DNA of 64,000 bases from the NCBI RefSeq assembly GCF_000244955.1, contig NZ_CM001439.1, forward strand, positions 3,669,636-3,733,635, given 5' to 3'. A model generated the notes under the pieces. That model was given only the letters and a program-made list of their open reading frames with translations. It did no database searches and was not told the origin of the DNA. Made by a program: the position numbers and the translations under genes. This stretch comes from Saccharomonospora marina XMU15. GTDB taxonomy: Bacteria; Actinomycetota; Actinomycetes; Mycobacteriales; Pseudonocardiaceae. This document shows positions 54,161 to 63,440 of the stretch, one piece after another (position 1 is the stretch's first letter; each line of letters starts with the position of its first letter).

Positions 54161-54664
54161 CCGATACGCGCGGTCGCTCGTTGGTCTTGACATCCCGCTG
54201 AAGCCACGCCAGACCGGCAGATGTCGCAAGAAGGTTGATCCTACTCCACACCACCGTCGGGAGGGAGGGTCTGCCGCAGGAATTGGGAGTCGGCTCGGGT
54301 ACCAGGAGCTGGCGGCGGTGACGGTACCGGCAGCAAGCGGGATGTTCGCCAGATTGCCGGAGGTGTTGCTGACCGACGGTGGCGATGCCGGGCTGGCCAG
54401 CAGCACCTCATCGGTGGCGACCAAATCACCCAACTCCTCCCGTTGATCGACGCGATCGCCGGTACACGGATGTCGGGAGCCCGCGCCACCGGCGTCATCT
54501 GCCGGCGCGGACTCACCGAAACAAAGCGTTTGACACGATGTCGGCGTATTTGCGGAAGCCTGTCGAATCAAGCATCGCCACAACGCCACCCACGCCAGCT
54601 TGTACCCAAATGGGCGCCCTTTCACGCATACGAATTTCCCAATAACACAGATACCATATCACTC
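54161..54664 (+). pseudogene. Decayed region, possibly an IS5-type transposase fragment
   Basis: No intact gene. Around 54390-54500 the plus strand reads RAGQQHLIGGDQITQLLPLIDAI, which resembles two pieces of the IS5-family DDE transposase core (RAGSKHH, then GGNRNDVTQLLPLIDAI) with an internal deletion. Flanking frames are interrupted by stops. The region becomes AT-richer towards 54650. It separates the compact GC-rich block from lower-GC genes, so it may mark an insertion junction. The identification is tentative. Confidence 0.4.
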
Positions 54665-55444
54665 ATGTCCTCCACGCTGACGCAACGCTGCTACAGGTTC
54701 TACATGTCGACCCATTCGGGCCTCAACGACCACACTGCCTGCCAGCTGATCTACAAGCGAGACATAAAACCCAGACTCCCCACAGAAACCCATCGCATGC
54801 GCGTCCTCGACATCGGATGTGGCCAAGGAACATTGGTTAAACTGATGCGCGAGGACGGCCTTGACGCGTGGGGGGTGGATATCAGTGAAGAACAAGTCGA
54901 CCTCGCACGCGCCGAGGGAATCACACAAATCTTCCTGGCGGACCTTCAAGAATTCTTGGAAAACAGCGAATCAACCTGGGACGTCGTTGTCGCCAACGAC
55001 ATTCTGGAACACCTCCAAAAACAAGCAGTTCTGGACACTTTCGATCGCGTCCATAAGTCTTTGACGCCTGGCGGTATCTTTCTGGCCCGTGTGCCAAATG
55101 CTGTGAGCCCCGTCGGTGGGCACGTCATGTACGGTGACATCACCCATGAGACGTGGTTCACTCGACGCAACGTCGCCCAACTGGCCGCGGTCTCGGGGTT
55201 CGATTCCATCGAGACATTCCCGTGCCCTCCTCCTGCCCATGGGTTGAAGAGTTGCGCACGCCTCGCCGCATGGAAGGTCATCAGCGGATTATTCAAGTTG
55301 GCACTTACCGCAGAAACCGGACAACTCCGAGGTCATGTCGTAACTCAGAATTTGACCTTCGTAGCGCATAAGAGTAGTGCGGGAGTTGCCCGCGATCTGG
55401 TCCGCGATCTCGACGGGGGCTCCACATCCTCCAACTCGAGCTGA
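54665..55444 (+). CDS. Class I SAM-dependent methyltransferase (lower-GC, probably transferred)
   Basis: A 259-residue methyltransferase. Motif I is VLDIGCGQGTLVKLM, followed by WGVDISEEQVDLA, ADLQEFLE, DVVVANDILEHLQK and ALTPGGIF-like VHKSLTPGGIFLARVPNA. It ends in a Gly/Ser-rich tail (LDGGSTSSNSS). The ATG at 54665 is used. Codons in the first two thirds use noticeably more A and T at third positions than the rest of the window (for example runs such as acacaaatcttc), a sign of recent horizontal transfer. It lies beside decayed sequence. Related proteins in glycan loci are typed as sugar O-methyltransferases; the target is unknown. Confidence 0.87.
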   Translation: MSSTLTQRCYRFYMSTHSGLNDHTACQLIYKRDIKPRLPTETHRMRVLDIGCGQGTLVKLMREDGLDAWGVDISEEQVDLARAEGITQIFLADLQEFLENSESTWDVVVANDILEHLQKQAVLDTFDRVHKSLTPGGIFLARVPNAVSPVGGHVMYGDITHETWFTRRNVAQLAAVSGFDSIETFPCPPPAHGLKSCARLAAWKVISGLFKLALTAETGQLRGHVVTQNLTFVAHKSSAGVARDLVRDLDGGSTSSNSS

Positions 55445-55753
55445 CAGGCCTTCTTCCGCGGCTGGACCAGTTCCGTCCTTCCCCGCACTCTTGGGCCCGC
55501 GACCTGGGTAAACGGTGTAGGCAGTGTCAGCGGCCACGCCGAATCCCGCGGCGTAGAGCCTGTCCGACCGTGCTCGCGGGATGCGTCGTGTCCCACCGTG
55601 CTCGGGCAGATGCGGGTGACGCCCGGACCAACCGTCGCCGATCACGGATACCTCGCGACGGTGAGGCCGAGCACCTCCTCCAACGTCGGCGCGGTGACAG
55701 CCGAAGGCCGGTCACTTCGTGGACGTGTTTCGTGCTGCTGATCGGAAGGCAGA
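55445..55753. other. Intergenic region between convergent genes, probably decayed coding DNA
   Basis: Minus-strand frames hold protein-like pieces (for example SAVTAPTLEEVLGLTVARYP near 55660, and DRLYAAGFGVAADTAYTVYPG near 55540), but they are in different frames and broken by stops. I cannot identify the source; a mobile-element remnant is possible. No hairpin terminator is obvious. Confidence 0.35.
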
Positions 55754-57316
55754 TCAGGTCTGAGATCCGATCTTCTTACGCGTGGAAGCGATCTGCACTC
55801 CCACAACCGCGGTTACGATCATGGAAGCGGCACTGACCAGTATCTGGTACACACCCATCTCACCTTTGACCAGGACGGGTAGGAATACCAACATGAAGAA
55901 CATCGCACGTGGATCGTTTTCCGGCCGAAACAACGTGTCGAAAAGTCGGAAAATCGCACCGAAAAGGAACATTCCTATCACCACGGGAATCCATCCGCCG
56001 TGCCGATACAGATCGCCGAGCGGTGTAACCGCGGCGGCAGAATAGTTGTCGCGCGACGTACTGAAGTACTCCTGGTAGAACTCGTAGCCGCTGGCAAATA
56101 TGGGTTTGTCCGGCCAGATCAACCGGGGAACAGCCCCGACAAAGGGAGCGTAAAGAAATTCCGTCGGACTGTGGTACGGAACGTATTCGGGAGTCTTCTG
56201 CAGGATGATAGCGACGTTCCCGGTCTCGCGGATCCGCCCCAGCAGTGTCGTTGTCGAGTCGGTTATGACCGGCAGCACCTCGCCGGTTCGCAGAACATCC
56301 CCGAGAACATTCGGCGCCCGCTCCGCCGCTTCACTCGGCGCCAGCCGTCCCGAATCCGTACGAACGACCTCCCGGTACGCGTTGTTAAAGGGCAGCACGA
56401 CCCAGACGAACAACAGGGTTCCGATCAGAAGCACCCTCAACAGGACTTTGCCGCGCACGGCACCGTACGGGATCAAAATAGCGAGTGCGGTAACCACGAA
56501 CGACTGCTTTCCACCCGCGAGCGCGCCGAAGAACACCTCGACAAGGGCGAGGATCAGCAGTATCGCGTAGTCGCCCTTGCTTGCGGTCGTGAATGCCCGG
56601 TAGGCAGCGACCATCACAGCGAAAACGGTCAGTGTGGAAAGCACAGCCAAGATCTGCCTGTGGGCGGTCGAGTCCGACACCAACTGGCTGGCGTCTCCCA
56701 CATAGCCGAGCCGGTCGCTGGCGATCACGCTGGTGATTCTTGCGACCGACCCGATGGCGAAAAGGGCCCATACCGCTCCATGGCCCCGCAGTGCCGGCTC
56801 GGTCCCGTGGAGCAGTACACCCACAACGCGGCGAGCCGACGCGTAGCCGACGCGAGGCAAGCCCACCAGATAACCGACCGCCCACAGAACTATGCCGACA
56901 CTGGCGAGTCTCAGCGCGTCTACCACGCTGCTCAGCGAGACGACGGTGACGGAACCGGCGAGCGGCAGCCACCACGTCACCGTACTTATCCCGAAGGTGA
57001 GCATCACCCACACCGCGTACCAGGGCCCCAGCCGCCAACGTGCGATACCCCGGCGATTCAACGGCAGGACCAGTGTAAGCCGCAGCGCCGCGCAGGCGAG
57101 TGCGATAACCGACACCATACCCAGCGTCATTCGCGTTGACACGCCGAAGGCGAACAACCCGTCCAACAGCATCGGCAGGGCCCCTGCGGCCACCAGCAAG
57201 ATCGTCGAAAGCACCTTCGTCGAGGGCAGCCGCGTCGCCCCGTCAGCGAGGAACGAATCTCGCTCCGTCCCGAGCCTAGGCGTTCCCGCATCCTTCGTTT
57301 CGGCACCAGAGGTCAT
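55754..57316 (-). CDS. Wzy-like oligosaccharide polymerase
   Basis: A 520-residue membrane protein with about 11-12 hydrophobic helices from residue 35 to the end. A large loop between helices (about residues 310-430) contains NNAYREVVRTDSG, ITDSTTTLLGRI and PRLIWPDKPIFASGYEFYQEYF, the type of extracytoplasmic loop seen in Wzy/O-antigen polymerases; WPDKP is a frequent motif there. The N-terminal 30 residues are polar. The ATG at 57314-57316 starts that tail. It is on the minus strand with a flippase and an FkbM methyltransferase behind one promoter. It should polymerise lipid-linked repeat units on the outer face of the membrane. The overall low sequence conservation of Wzy means assignment is by topology and neighbours. 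Confidence 0.82.
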   Translation of the reverse strand: MTSGAETKDAGTPRLGTERDSFLADGATRLPSTKVLSTILLVAAGALPMLLDGLFAFGVSTRMTLGMVSVIALACAALRLTLVLPLNRRGIARWRLGPWYAVWVMLTFGISTVTWWLPLAGSVTVVSLSSVVDALRLASVGIVLWAVGYLVGLPRVGYASARRVVGVLLHGTEPALRGHGAVWALFAIGSVARITSVIASDRLGYVGDASQLVSDSTAHRQILAVLSTLTVFAVMVAAYRAFTTASKGDYAILLILALVEVFFGALAGGKQSFVVTALAILIPYGAVRGKVLLRVLLIGTLLFVWVVLPFNNAYREVVRTDSGRLAPSEAAERAPNVLGDVLRTGEVLPVITDSTTTLLGRIRETGNVAIILQKTPEYVPYHSPTEFLYAPFVGAVPRLIWPDKPIFASGYEFYQEYFSTSRDNYSAAAVTPLGDLYRHGGWIPVVIGMFLFGAIFRLFDTLFRPENDPRAMFFMLVFLPVLVKGEMGVYQILVSAASMIVTAVVGVQIASTRKKIGSQT

Positions 57317-57441
57317 GTCGGTCTCTCAGTGTCGGCGATCGTTGTTGCGGCGGTTGAGAGTTCCTCAACGCTGCCGTGCCGGGCGGTTTCGACCACTGTC
57401 GCGGCCGACAGGCTTCTCCGTTCCTCCGCAGCCCCGGGCGA

Positions 57442-58293
57442 TCACAGCTTCCACCAGTCGATTCGCGGCAGTTGCTGCAATACGTCCGGGCGAGCGGCAA
57501 CATAGTTGCCTTCGATGAAGGTCTCCAGTTCCGGATGCCATCCCGGATAACCTTCCACCCCGTGCCTCGTCAGCTTTCCGATCCGGTAGCCGAGTGGCGT
57601 CAGCAAGTCGAAGGCGTCCTTGAGAAACCGGCGACTCGCTATCCAGCGGTGGTTGTACTCGAACTGGACCACGTCGACGGCCCCGTCTTGTAACGACCGC
57701 GCCGCGCCCTCCAGCACCGCGAGATCGTTGCCCTCGGTGTCTATCTTGAGCAGCCGTACCTTAGCTATGTCGTGCTCACGCAGGTAGTCATCGATCGTCG
57801 CCATCTCGACGACCTCTTCGCCGGAGAGGTCCTCGGCGCCGATCGACTCCCGGTGCAGCGAATTGGTGCCTGCCCCGGGATGGATCACGTGCAACGTCGC
57901 CTTTCCCGGTGCGCTGGACAGCGCCAACTGGTTGACCCGGACGTGCGACGGAAGATTGCGAGTGAGTATCTCGTATGTATACGAAGACGGTTCGAACGCG
58001 TGCAGATCGACGTTGGTCCCGTGGCAGAGGCGGGCGGCATTTTCCAACAATGCATTGGACCACTTGCCGACATTCGCACCGACATCAAGAACAGTGATCG
58101 GGCTCGCGGACGGTACCTCCGAGGACAGCAGCCACTTCTGTAGCGCGTACTCGCCATTGCTGGCCGCGTGGTTGGAGTGGTCGAGGCGTGCGCGGTTCAG
58201 CACGAACCTCGCCGCTCGAATCACCGGCCGACGACCGAACATCGTGCAACAGGTGTCCACCGTCGCTGCCGCGGCTTTGCGTAATCGAGACAT
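57442..58293 (-). CDS. FkbM-family methyltransferase
   Basis: A 283-residue FkbM-type O-methyltransferase. Motif I is TVLDVGANVGKWSNAL, the acidic second motif VDLHAFEPSSYTYEIL, and the family-specific VRLLKIDTEGNDLAVLEGA and VDVVQFEYNHRW are all present. The C-terminal LLTPLGYRIGKLTRHGVEGY stretch is typical. ATG at 58291-58293 is used; a TTG just before it is possible. It lies between the flippase and polymerase genes on the same strand (28 bases after the flippase stop, about 125 bases before the polymerase start), so it probably methylates a sugar of the repeat unit. Confidence 0.9.
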   Translation of the reverse strand: MSRLRKAAAATVDTCCTMFGRRPVIRAARFVLNRARLDHSNHAASNGEYALQKWLLSSEVPSASPITVLDVGANVGKWSNALLENAARLCHGTNVDLHAFEPSSYTYEILTRNLPSHVRVNQLALSSAPGKATLHVIHPGAGTNSLHRESIGAEDLSGEEVVEMATIDDYLREHDIAKVRLLKIDTEGNDLAVLEGAARSLQDGAVDVVQFEYNHRWIASRRFLKDAFDLLTPLGYRIGKLTRHGVEGYPGWHPELETFIEGNYVAARPDVLQQLPRIDWWKL

Positions 58294-58321
58294 CAATCCT
58301 CTCCGGACTCCTGGATGGTCG

Positions 58322-59662
58322 TCAGCTCGGTTCGCGAGCGACGGGCGTTGGGTCGGCGTCTGCGGCGATGGCGAGGGTATGTCGTCGCGCGCGCGATACC
58401 CGACGCAAGGCGAACAACATCAGCACGAACGCGATGCCCGTACCGGTGCTCCAAGCGACGGCAGCACCCGCGATGCCGATGATCGGAAGCAGCGCCACCA
58501 GGGTCGAGACAGTGGCGACCGCGGCGATCCCCTGCGCACAAGCCACGGAACCGGGCTTGCCGTGTCCACGCAACAGGTCGGCCGACACTCGCCCACAGCC
58601 CAGGAACACACCGCCAGGCGCCATCAACCACACCAGCGGAACGGCCTCGCTGAACTGCGGCCCGAACACGGTCGGCACCACCCAGGAAGCCGTCGAGGTA
58701 ATCAGAATCATCGCTACGGCGCCGATCGTGGTGCTCGCCAATAGGGCGTCCCTGCGCAGTCGGGCGCTGCTGTCCGGGTTCGACCTCGACGCGATCCTCG
58801 GGAAGGCGACATGCCCGATCGCCGCGACCAAGGGAGCTGCCAGAACACTCAGCGAAGCCGCCACAGCGTAGCGGCCCAGCTGTGCGGCAGGCACGACTAT
58901 CGACAGCACCAGTTGATCCAGACGTGTGGTAACCACAGTTGGTGTCGAGGCCATGAGCTGACTTACGCCGTACCGGGTCAACGGTTTGGTGAGAGTTCTC
59001 CTCGCCGTTCCCCCAGTCAGCCCCTCACGCCTGCAGAGCAGGTAAGCGAGCCCTGTCTGGGCCACCATCGTGAAGGAAAGCACCGCGAGCACAGTCATGA
59101 GACTCAGACCCACCACTACGTGCAGGCCCACGATCATCGACAGGTATGCCACAGGCTGAGCAACCCGCACCATGTTCCATGCCTTGAGGTTCGTGGCCTG
59201 AAGGCTGAATGTGTAACTGGCACCGACGAAGCAGGCGAGACAGGTCAGGAACATCAATCGGTACCCCCAGGTGACCACCTCGTTGCCGGAAGCGAGCAGA
59301 GGCGCGACAAAGATGCCCAGCAACAGTGTCGCCACGCCAGAGGCGACCATCAGATTTCGAGAGGTCGCGAGGTAGTCGGGCGCCCGCTTCGGGTGTCTGG
59401 CCACGAAGTAGGTCGTCGCCGCTGTCTGCCCGAGTTGGCCGACCGCGAGGACGACACTGAACCACGTGAAGATCGCGGCGTACTCTCCGCGGCCGGTGGG
59501 GCCGAGCGCACGGGCGATGACGACCCCGGTGGCGGCGGCGAACGCGGCAAGAATCATGTTGACCAACGCGGTGCCCAACATGTTGCGCACGACACCGGCC
59601 GCGCCGGGTAACTCCCGCTTGCGCCACAGTTGGTGGACGCGCAATGCCATGCGGCTCTTCAT
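58322..59662 (-). CDS. Wzx-like flippase (polysaccharide biosynthesis protein)
   Basis: A 446-residue membrane protein of the MATE/MOP superfamily with about 12-14 helices. The N-terminus has NMLGTALVNMILAAFAAATGVVIARALGPTGRGEYAAIF, where the RALGPTGRGEYA motif is a clear Wzx/RfbX marker. Later helices include RYGVSQLMASTPTVVTTRLDQLVLS, and VFGPQFSEAVPLVWLMAPGGVFLG. It should move the lipid-linked repeat unit across the membrane for the Wzy-like polymerase encoded downstream. It is the first gene of the minus-strand trio. The ATG at 59660-59662 is used. Confidence 0.9.
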   Translation of the reverse strand: MKSRMALRVHQLWRKRELPGAAGVVRNMLGTALVNMILAAFAAATGVVIARALGPTGRGEYAAIFTWFSVVLAVGQLGQTAATTYFVARHPKRAPDYLATSRNLMVASGVATLLLGIFVAPLLASGNEVVTWGYRLMFLTCLACFVGASYTFSLQATNLKAWNMVRVAQPVAYLSMIVGLHVVVGLSLMTVLAVLSFTMVAQTGLAYLLCRREGLTGGTARRTLTKPLTRYGVSQLMASTPTVVTTRLDQLVLSIVVPAAQLGRYAVAASLSVLAAPLVAAIGHVAFPRIASRSNPDSSARLRRDALLASTTIGAVAMILITSTASWVVPTVFGPQFSEAVPLVWLMAPGGVFLGCGRVSADLLRGHGKPGSVACAQGIAAVATVSTLVALLPIIGIAGAAVAWSTGTGIAFVLMLFALRRVSRARRHTLAIAADADPTPVAREPS

Positions 59663-60259
59663 TTCACCGAATCCAGCTCCACGACGCGTCGTCGGATCTC
59701 ACCCGCTACCGGCATGAAGAGTACTCCCGCGGCGACGTCCACACCGGTGACGCATAAGGAGACGCGCCCTGTCCGAGTGGCACAATCACCCAGTCAGACG
59801 AACATTTGGCGCGGCATCAAATACGCGCCGGCATGTCTAAGATCACCGCCATTACCGTGATGGGCGCTGCGCGAAGGCGTCCGAAGTAGTCGGTCACCAG
59901 ATCTAGTGCCGGTTCGCCCGGTGCCGGGCTCGCACGATGATTCTCCATTCGCCAAGTCGATCGAATCAGCGAAGCCCTACGCACGATGCGGTGGCACCCG
60001 TGATTGGTCGGATCAGCTTCGGTTTCACCGTGCGACACTGACCGACGTAGTGCGCATGGAGGCGGACAAGCCAGGTGCGCACCTGCGTCGAGTCCGTTCC
60101 GCTACGAGTCCGGTCGTGCCGTGATCACCAGAACCACGGTCTCTCGGAACGAGACATTCCACGACACCAGGAGGGCGGCACATGCAGAAGTCGACGCGCC
60201 AATCCTGAGCAAAACGAGAGTTCCCACTTTTAGGGGCTCTTTCGAAGACCTTGGATGGA
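59663..60259. other. Divergent promoter region of the second polysaccharide block, with a possible leader peptide
   Basis: About 600 bases of lower-GC DNA between the flippase (minus) and a glycosyltransferase (plus). No gene is convincing. At 60182-60208 an 8-codon frame (MQKSTRQS) follows a strong GGAGGG site, 52 bases before the next start, and may be a leader peptide. A small dyad (GTCTC-N7-GAGAC, near 60140) precedes it. Promoters for both directions should lie here. Confidence 0.45.
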
Positions 60260-61258
60260 ATGGAGCTACGACCCTTGCACATCGGCATCATCGGAGAGTC
60301 GGCACCGGACAAGTTCGGCGACAACATTCGAGACACGCTCGAAAAGATGGGCCACCGAGCAAGCATGCTCGGTTCAGGAAGACTCGCTCGTGGCGGCCTC
60401 GTCGGTGCCCGGGTCGGCGATCTGGCCATGAGGGGCTTTCCTCGGCTGGAGGAGCGCTTCCACGTTCCGATCGCGAGGAAAGCGCTCGCACTCGAGTGCG
60501 ACGCCGTGATCAATACGATCGGGAACCTTTCCCCCTCGGCTGTCGAGGTGCTGGCCGACCAGCGTATTCCCACCGCGTTCTGGTTTCCCGACCACGTCGC
60601 CAATCTCGACCGGCAGCGAGTCCTGCTGGCTCCGTACACCGCATGGTTCTTCAAAGACCCGCTCCTGGTCAGGCGGCTTCGTGACACGCTGGGACTACCA
60701 GTGTGGTACCTGCCGGAAGCATGCAATCCCGACTGGCACCGCCCGATCGACGACGGTCCGGCCGACCCCGTCGTGGTCGTCGCGGGAAACCTGTACCCCA
60801 GCCGGTTGGTGCTGCTCAAACGACTTCACGAAGCCGGTGTACCGATACGCATCTACGGACCCGACTTCCCCAGGTGGGCGAGAGGCATAATCCCCGACGA
60901 GCTACACACCCGCACCGTGGTGCTTCGAGAGAACAAGTCACGACTGTTCCGCCGGGCAGCGGCCGTGCTCAACAACCTGCATCCCGCGGAGATGGAGGGG
61001 GTCAACGGGCGGCTCTTCCAAGCCACAGGTGCAGGGGCGGCCGTGCTGTGCGAGCAGCGGCCGGCACTGTCCGAGCTGTTCGACGTCGAACGTGAAGTCG
61101 CGGCCTTCCGGACTTTCGACGATCTCGTGTCGCGTGCCCGTGACCTGCTTGCCGATCCAGAAGTCGGCCGACAGTTGGGCGACGCCGCAAGCAAGCGAGC
61201 GCACGCCGAACACACCTACGAGCTCAGGCTCAACACGATCCTGGAGAAGCTGGCATGA
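60260..61258 (+). CDS. CgeB-like glycosyltransferase
   Basis: A 332-residue protein of the CgeB/GT1-like group. It starts HIGIIGESAPDKFGDNIRDTLEKMGH, has VINTIGNLSPSAVEVL, IPTAFWFPDHVANL and AWFFKDPLLVRRL in the acceptor domain, then YLPEACNPDWHRP, VVVAGNLYPSRLVLLKRL and a late EMEGVNGRLFQATGAGAAVLCEQRPAL segment with the donor-binding acidic residue. No membrane segment is seen. ATG at 60260 begins just before the first strand; a TTG three codons upstream is in frame. It is 49 bases from a second glycosyltransferase on the same strand. The sugar specificity is unknown. Confidence 0.85.
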   Translation: MELRPLHIGIIGESAPDKFGDNIRDTLEKMGHRASMLGSGRLARGGLVGARVGDLAMRGFPRLEERFHVPIARKALALECDAVINTIGNLSPSAVEVLADQRIPTAFWFPDHVANLDRQRVLLAPYTAWFFKDPLLVRRLRDTLGLPVWYLPEACNPDWHRPIDDGPADPVVVVAGNLYPSRLVLLKRLHEAGVPIRIYGPDFPRWARGIIPDELHTRTVVLRENKSRLFRRAAAVLNNLHPAEMEGVNGRLFQATGAGAAVLCEQRPALSELFDVEREVAAFRTFDDLVSRARDLLADPEVGRQLGDAASKRAHAEHTYELRLNTILEKLA

Positions 61259-61307
61259 CATGCTGCACCGGATTTCGTACCTGCCACACCGCGGCTGGTG
61301 ACTTGTG

Positions 61308-62372
61308 ATGTTCGACGTGCTGTTGCTCGCACCTTCGCGCGGTCTCGGCGGCGGAATCGAACGTTATCTGGCAACAGTCGAAGCCAGCTTCGCCGAAACC
61401 GGTGTGCGGTATCACCGGATCGACCTGCTCAATCCGGGGGAGACTCCATCGATACGTACCAGAGCCCGCTTCGCTGCCCGCGTGCTGGCGACCGTGGTGC
61501 ACAGTCAACGGCCGATATGGCTGGTGGTCGGCCACGTCAACCTGCTGCCGTTGGTGAGTTTGGCTTCGCGCTGCCGGGCCTTCACCGGCGGCACGGTGCT
61601 GGTCTACGGGGCCGAGATCTGGTCCCGTAAGCGGCTCCGTGGTAGGCGCACGGTCAGCCGGCACGGCCTCCGGGTCGTCACCATCAGCAATTTCAGTGCG
61701 GGCGCACTGGTGGCGACCTCCCGTGCCAGCGTCCTACAACCGGGGATAACCCAGGACTGGTACGAGAGCCTCGTCGCAGCCGCCGAACGGCCGAAGGCTC
61801 CAGGGGCCGGGCTGACTCTGATCACGACGTTTCGGCTGTCCAGCTGGCGTGGTAAGGGCCTCGACACGCTGTTCGCCGCTGTCGAACAGCTCGAAGACCA
61901 GCGGATCCACCTCAAGGTATGCGGCCGCGGCCCAGTTCCCGACGACCTGGCCGAGGAGGTGTCGCGTCGACCGTGGTGCACAATCCTCGCCGACATCACC
62001 GACGATCACCTCGCCGACGAGCTTGCCAGGGCGGATCTGTTCGTGTTGGCGACGCGGACACGTACCGGTCGTCGACACAGTGGCGAGGGATTCGGATTCG
62101 TGCTGTTGGAGGCCCAACTCGCCGGGACACCCGTAGTCGCGCCCGCATACGGTGGAAGTGGTGACACCTTCCAGCACGGGCTCACCGGAATAGCACCCGT
62201 CGATGAAACACCGGAGGCGCTTGCCCAGGCACTCTCGACGATGCTCTCCGACGACGAACAGCGAACGGAGATGGGGCGGCAGGCGGCCCGGCTGACCCGT
62301 GCTCGGTACGAGCCGAAGGCCTATGCGCGCTACACGGCCGAGACGGTGCTCGGCCACGCGCTCGCCACCTGA
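61308..62372 (+). CDS. Glycosyltransferase family 4
   Basis: A 354-residue GT-B enzyme. The first domain starts FDVLLLAPSRGLGGGIERYLATVEASF, with GGGIERY as the donor-loop Gly pattern, and GGTVLVYGAEIWSRKRL. The second domain has ITTFRLSSWRGKGLDTLFAAVEQL, LKVCGRGPVPDDL, LARADLFVLATRT and the acidic donor motif GEGFGFVLLEAQLAGTPVVAPAYGGS (E-x7-E). ATG at 61308 follows a GTG at 61305. A bidirectional hairpin lies 26 bases after the stop. It adds one sugar of the repeat unit; the donor cannot be told. Confidence 0.9.
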   Translation: MFDVLLLAPSRGLGGGIERYLATVEASFAETGVRYHRIDLLNPGETPSIRTRARFAARVLATVVHSQRPIWLVVGHVNLLPLVSLASRCRAFTGGTVLVYGAEIWSRKRLRGRRTVSRHGLRVVTISNFSAGALVATSRASVLQPGITQDWYESLVAAAERPKAPGAGLTLITTFRLSSWRGKGLDTLFAAVEQLEDQRIHLKVCGRGPVPDDLAEEVSRRPWCTILADITDDHLADELARADLFVLATRTRTGRRHSGEGFGFVLLEAQLAGTPVVAPAYGGSGDTFQHGLTGIAPVDETPEALAQALSTMLSDDEQRTEMGRQAARLTRARYEPKAYARYTAETVLGHALAT

Positions 62373-62397
62373 ATCGAGAAGATGCCACGTTCGACGT

Positions 62398-62434
62398 TGG
62401 TGAGAGCGGCGAGGATTCCTCGCCGCTCTCACCA
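62398..62434. terminator. Bidirectional terminator hairpin
   Basis: TGGTGAGAGCGGCGAGG pairs with CCTCGCCGCTCTCACCA across a 3-nt loop (17 bp). It lies between the glycosyltransferase stop (62372) and the gmd stop (62439), ending both convergent transcripts. Confidence 0.85.
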
Positions 62435-62438
62435 CTGG

Positions 62439-63440
62439 CTACCTCCCCGACTCGGAGAACAGGGCGAGATCGGACTCCACCATCCTGGTGACAAGCTCCT
62501 CGAACGACATCGCTGGTTCCCAGCCAAGCTTGTCCCGCGCCTTCTTGGGATCGGCGCAGAGCAGGTTTACATCCGCAGGTCGGCGGAACTCCGGATCCGA
62601 GACCACGTAATCACCGCATTCCAGGCCGACCGCGCGAAAAGCGACCTCGACCAGTTCCTGGACCGAGTGTGTGTGTCCGGTGCCCACGACATAGTCCTCG
62701 GGGGTGTCCTGCTGAAGCATCATGTGCATCGCGCGGACGTAGTCACCGGCATAGCCCCAGTCCCGTCGAGCCTCCATGTTGCCTAGGCGCAGCTCGTTCT
62801 GGAGGCCCAGTTTGATCCTGGCGACCGCGCGCGAAACCTTACGGGTGACGAACTCACTTCCCCTGCGCGGCGACTCGTGATTGAACAGTATCCCCGACAC
62901 TGCGAACATTCCGTAGGATTCGCGGTAGTTCTGGGTGATGAAATGCCCGTAAGCCTTGGCGACACCATATGGGCTGCGCGGGTGGAATGGGGTGTGCTCG
63001 TTCTGCGTGGCCTCGGTCACCAAGCCGAACATCTCAGACGATGAAGCCTGGTAGAACCTGATCTGGCTGGAGGGTGTGGTTCGCGAGCTACTGGCGCCGG
63101 AGACGACCCTGATAGCCTCCAACATGCGCAGCACACCCATTCCGGTCACTTCCGCGGTGATCTCGGCTTGTTGCCACGAAAGCGGTACATAGGAGATGGC
63201 TCCGAGGTTGTACACCTCGTCCGGCTGGACCTGCTGCACAGCACTGATGAGACTGCCCTGATCCAACAAGTCCCCCTGGACGATCTTCACGTCGCCGTGA
63301 GATCGGCGAAGCTGCGCCACCTTGGGATTCGCCTGTCCCCGCACAAGACCATGGACCTCGTACCCCTGATCCAACAGATACTCCGCCAGATAGTTGCCGT
63401 CCTGGCCGGTGATTCCAGTGATGAGCGCTCGCTTGGTCAA
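62439..63440 (-). CDS. gmd: GDP-mannose 4,6-dehydratase
   Basis: A 333-residue extended SDR enzyme. The Rossmann start is KRALITGITGQDGNYLAEYLLDQGYEVHGLVRG, where GITGQDG is diagnostic of Gmd. VQGDLLD, EVYNLGAISYVPLSW, the catalytic YGVAKAYGH (YxxxK) with preceding QASSSEMFG, and the FNHESPRRGSEFVTRKV segment follow. It converts GDP-mannose to GDP-4-keto-6-deoxymannose, the branch point to fucose, rhamnose and other 6-deoxyhexoses; no reductase partner is in the window. TTG at 63438-63440 is used because GGAGGG precedes it by four bases and the strand starts at once. It is transcribed toward the bidirectional hairpin. Confidence 0.93.
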   Translation of the reverse strand: MTKRALITGITGQDGNYLAEYLLDQGYEVHGLVRGQANPKVAQLRRSHGDVKIVQGDLLDQGSLISAVQQVQPDEVYNLGAISYVPLSWQQAEITAEVTGMGVLRMLEAIRVVSGASSSRTTPSSQIRFYQASSSEMFGLVTEATQNEHTPFHPRSPYGVAKAYGHFITQNYRESYGMFAVSGILFNHESPRRGSEFVTRKVSRAVARIKLGLQNELRLGNMEARRDWGYAGDYVRAMHMMLQQDTPEDYVVGTGHTHSVQELVEVAFRAVGLECGDYVVSDPEFRRPADVNLLCADPKKARDKLGWEPAMSFEELVTRMVESDLALFSESGR

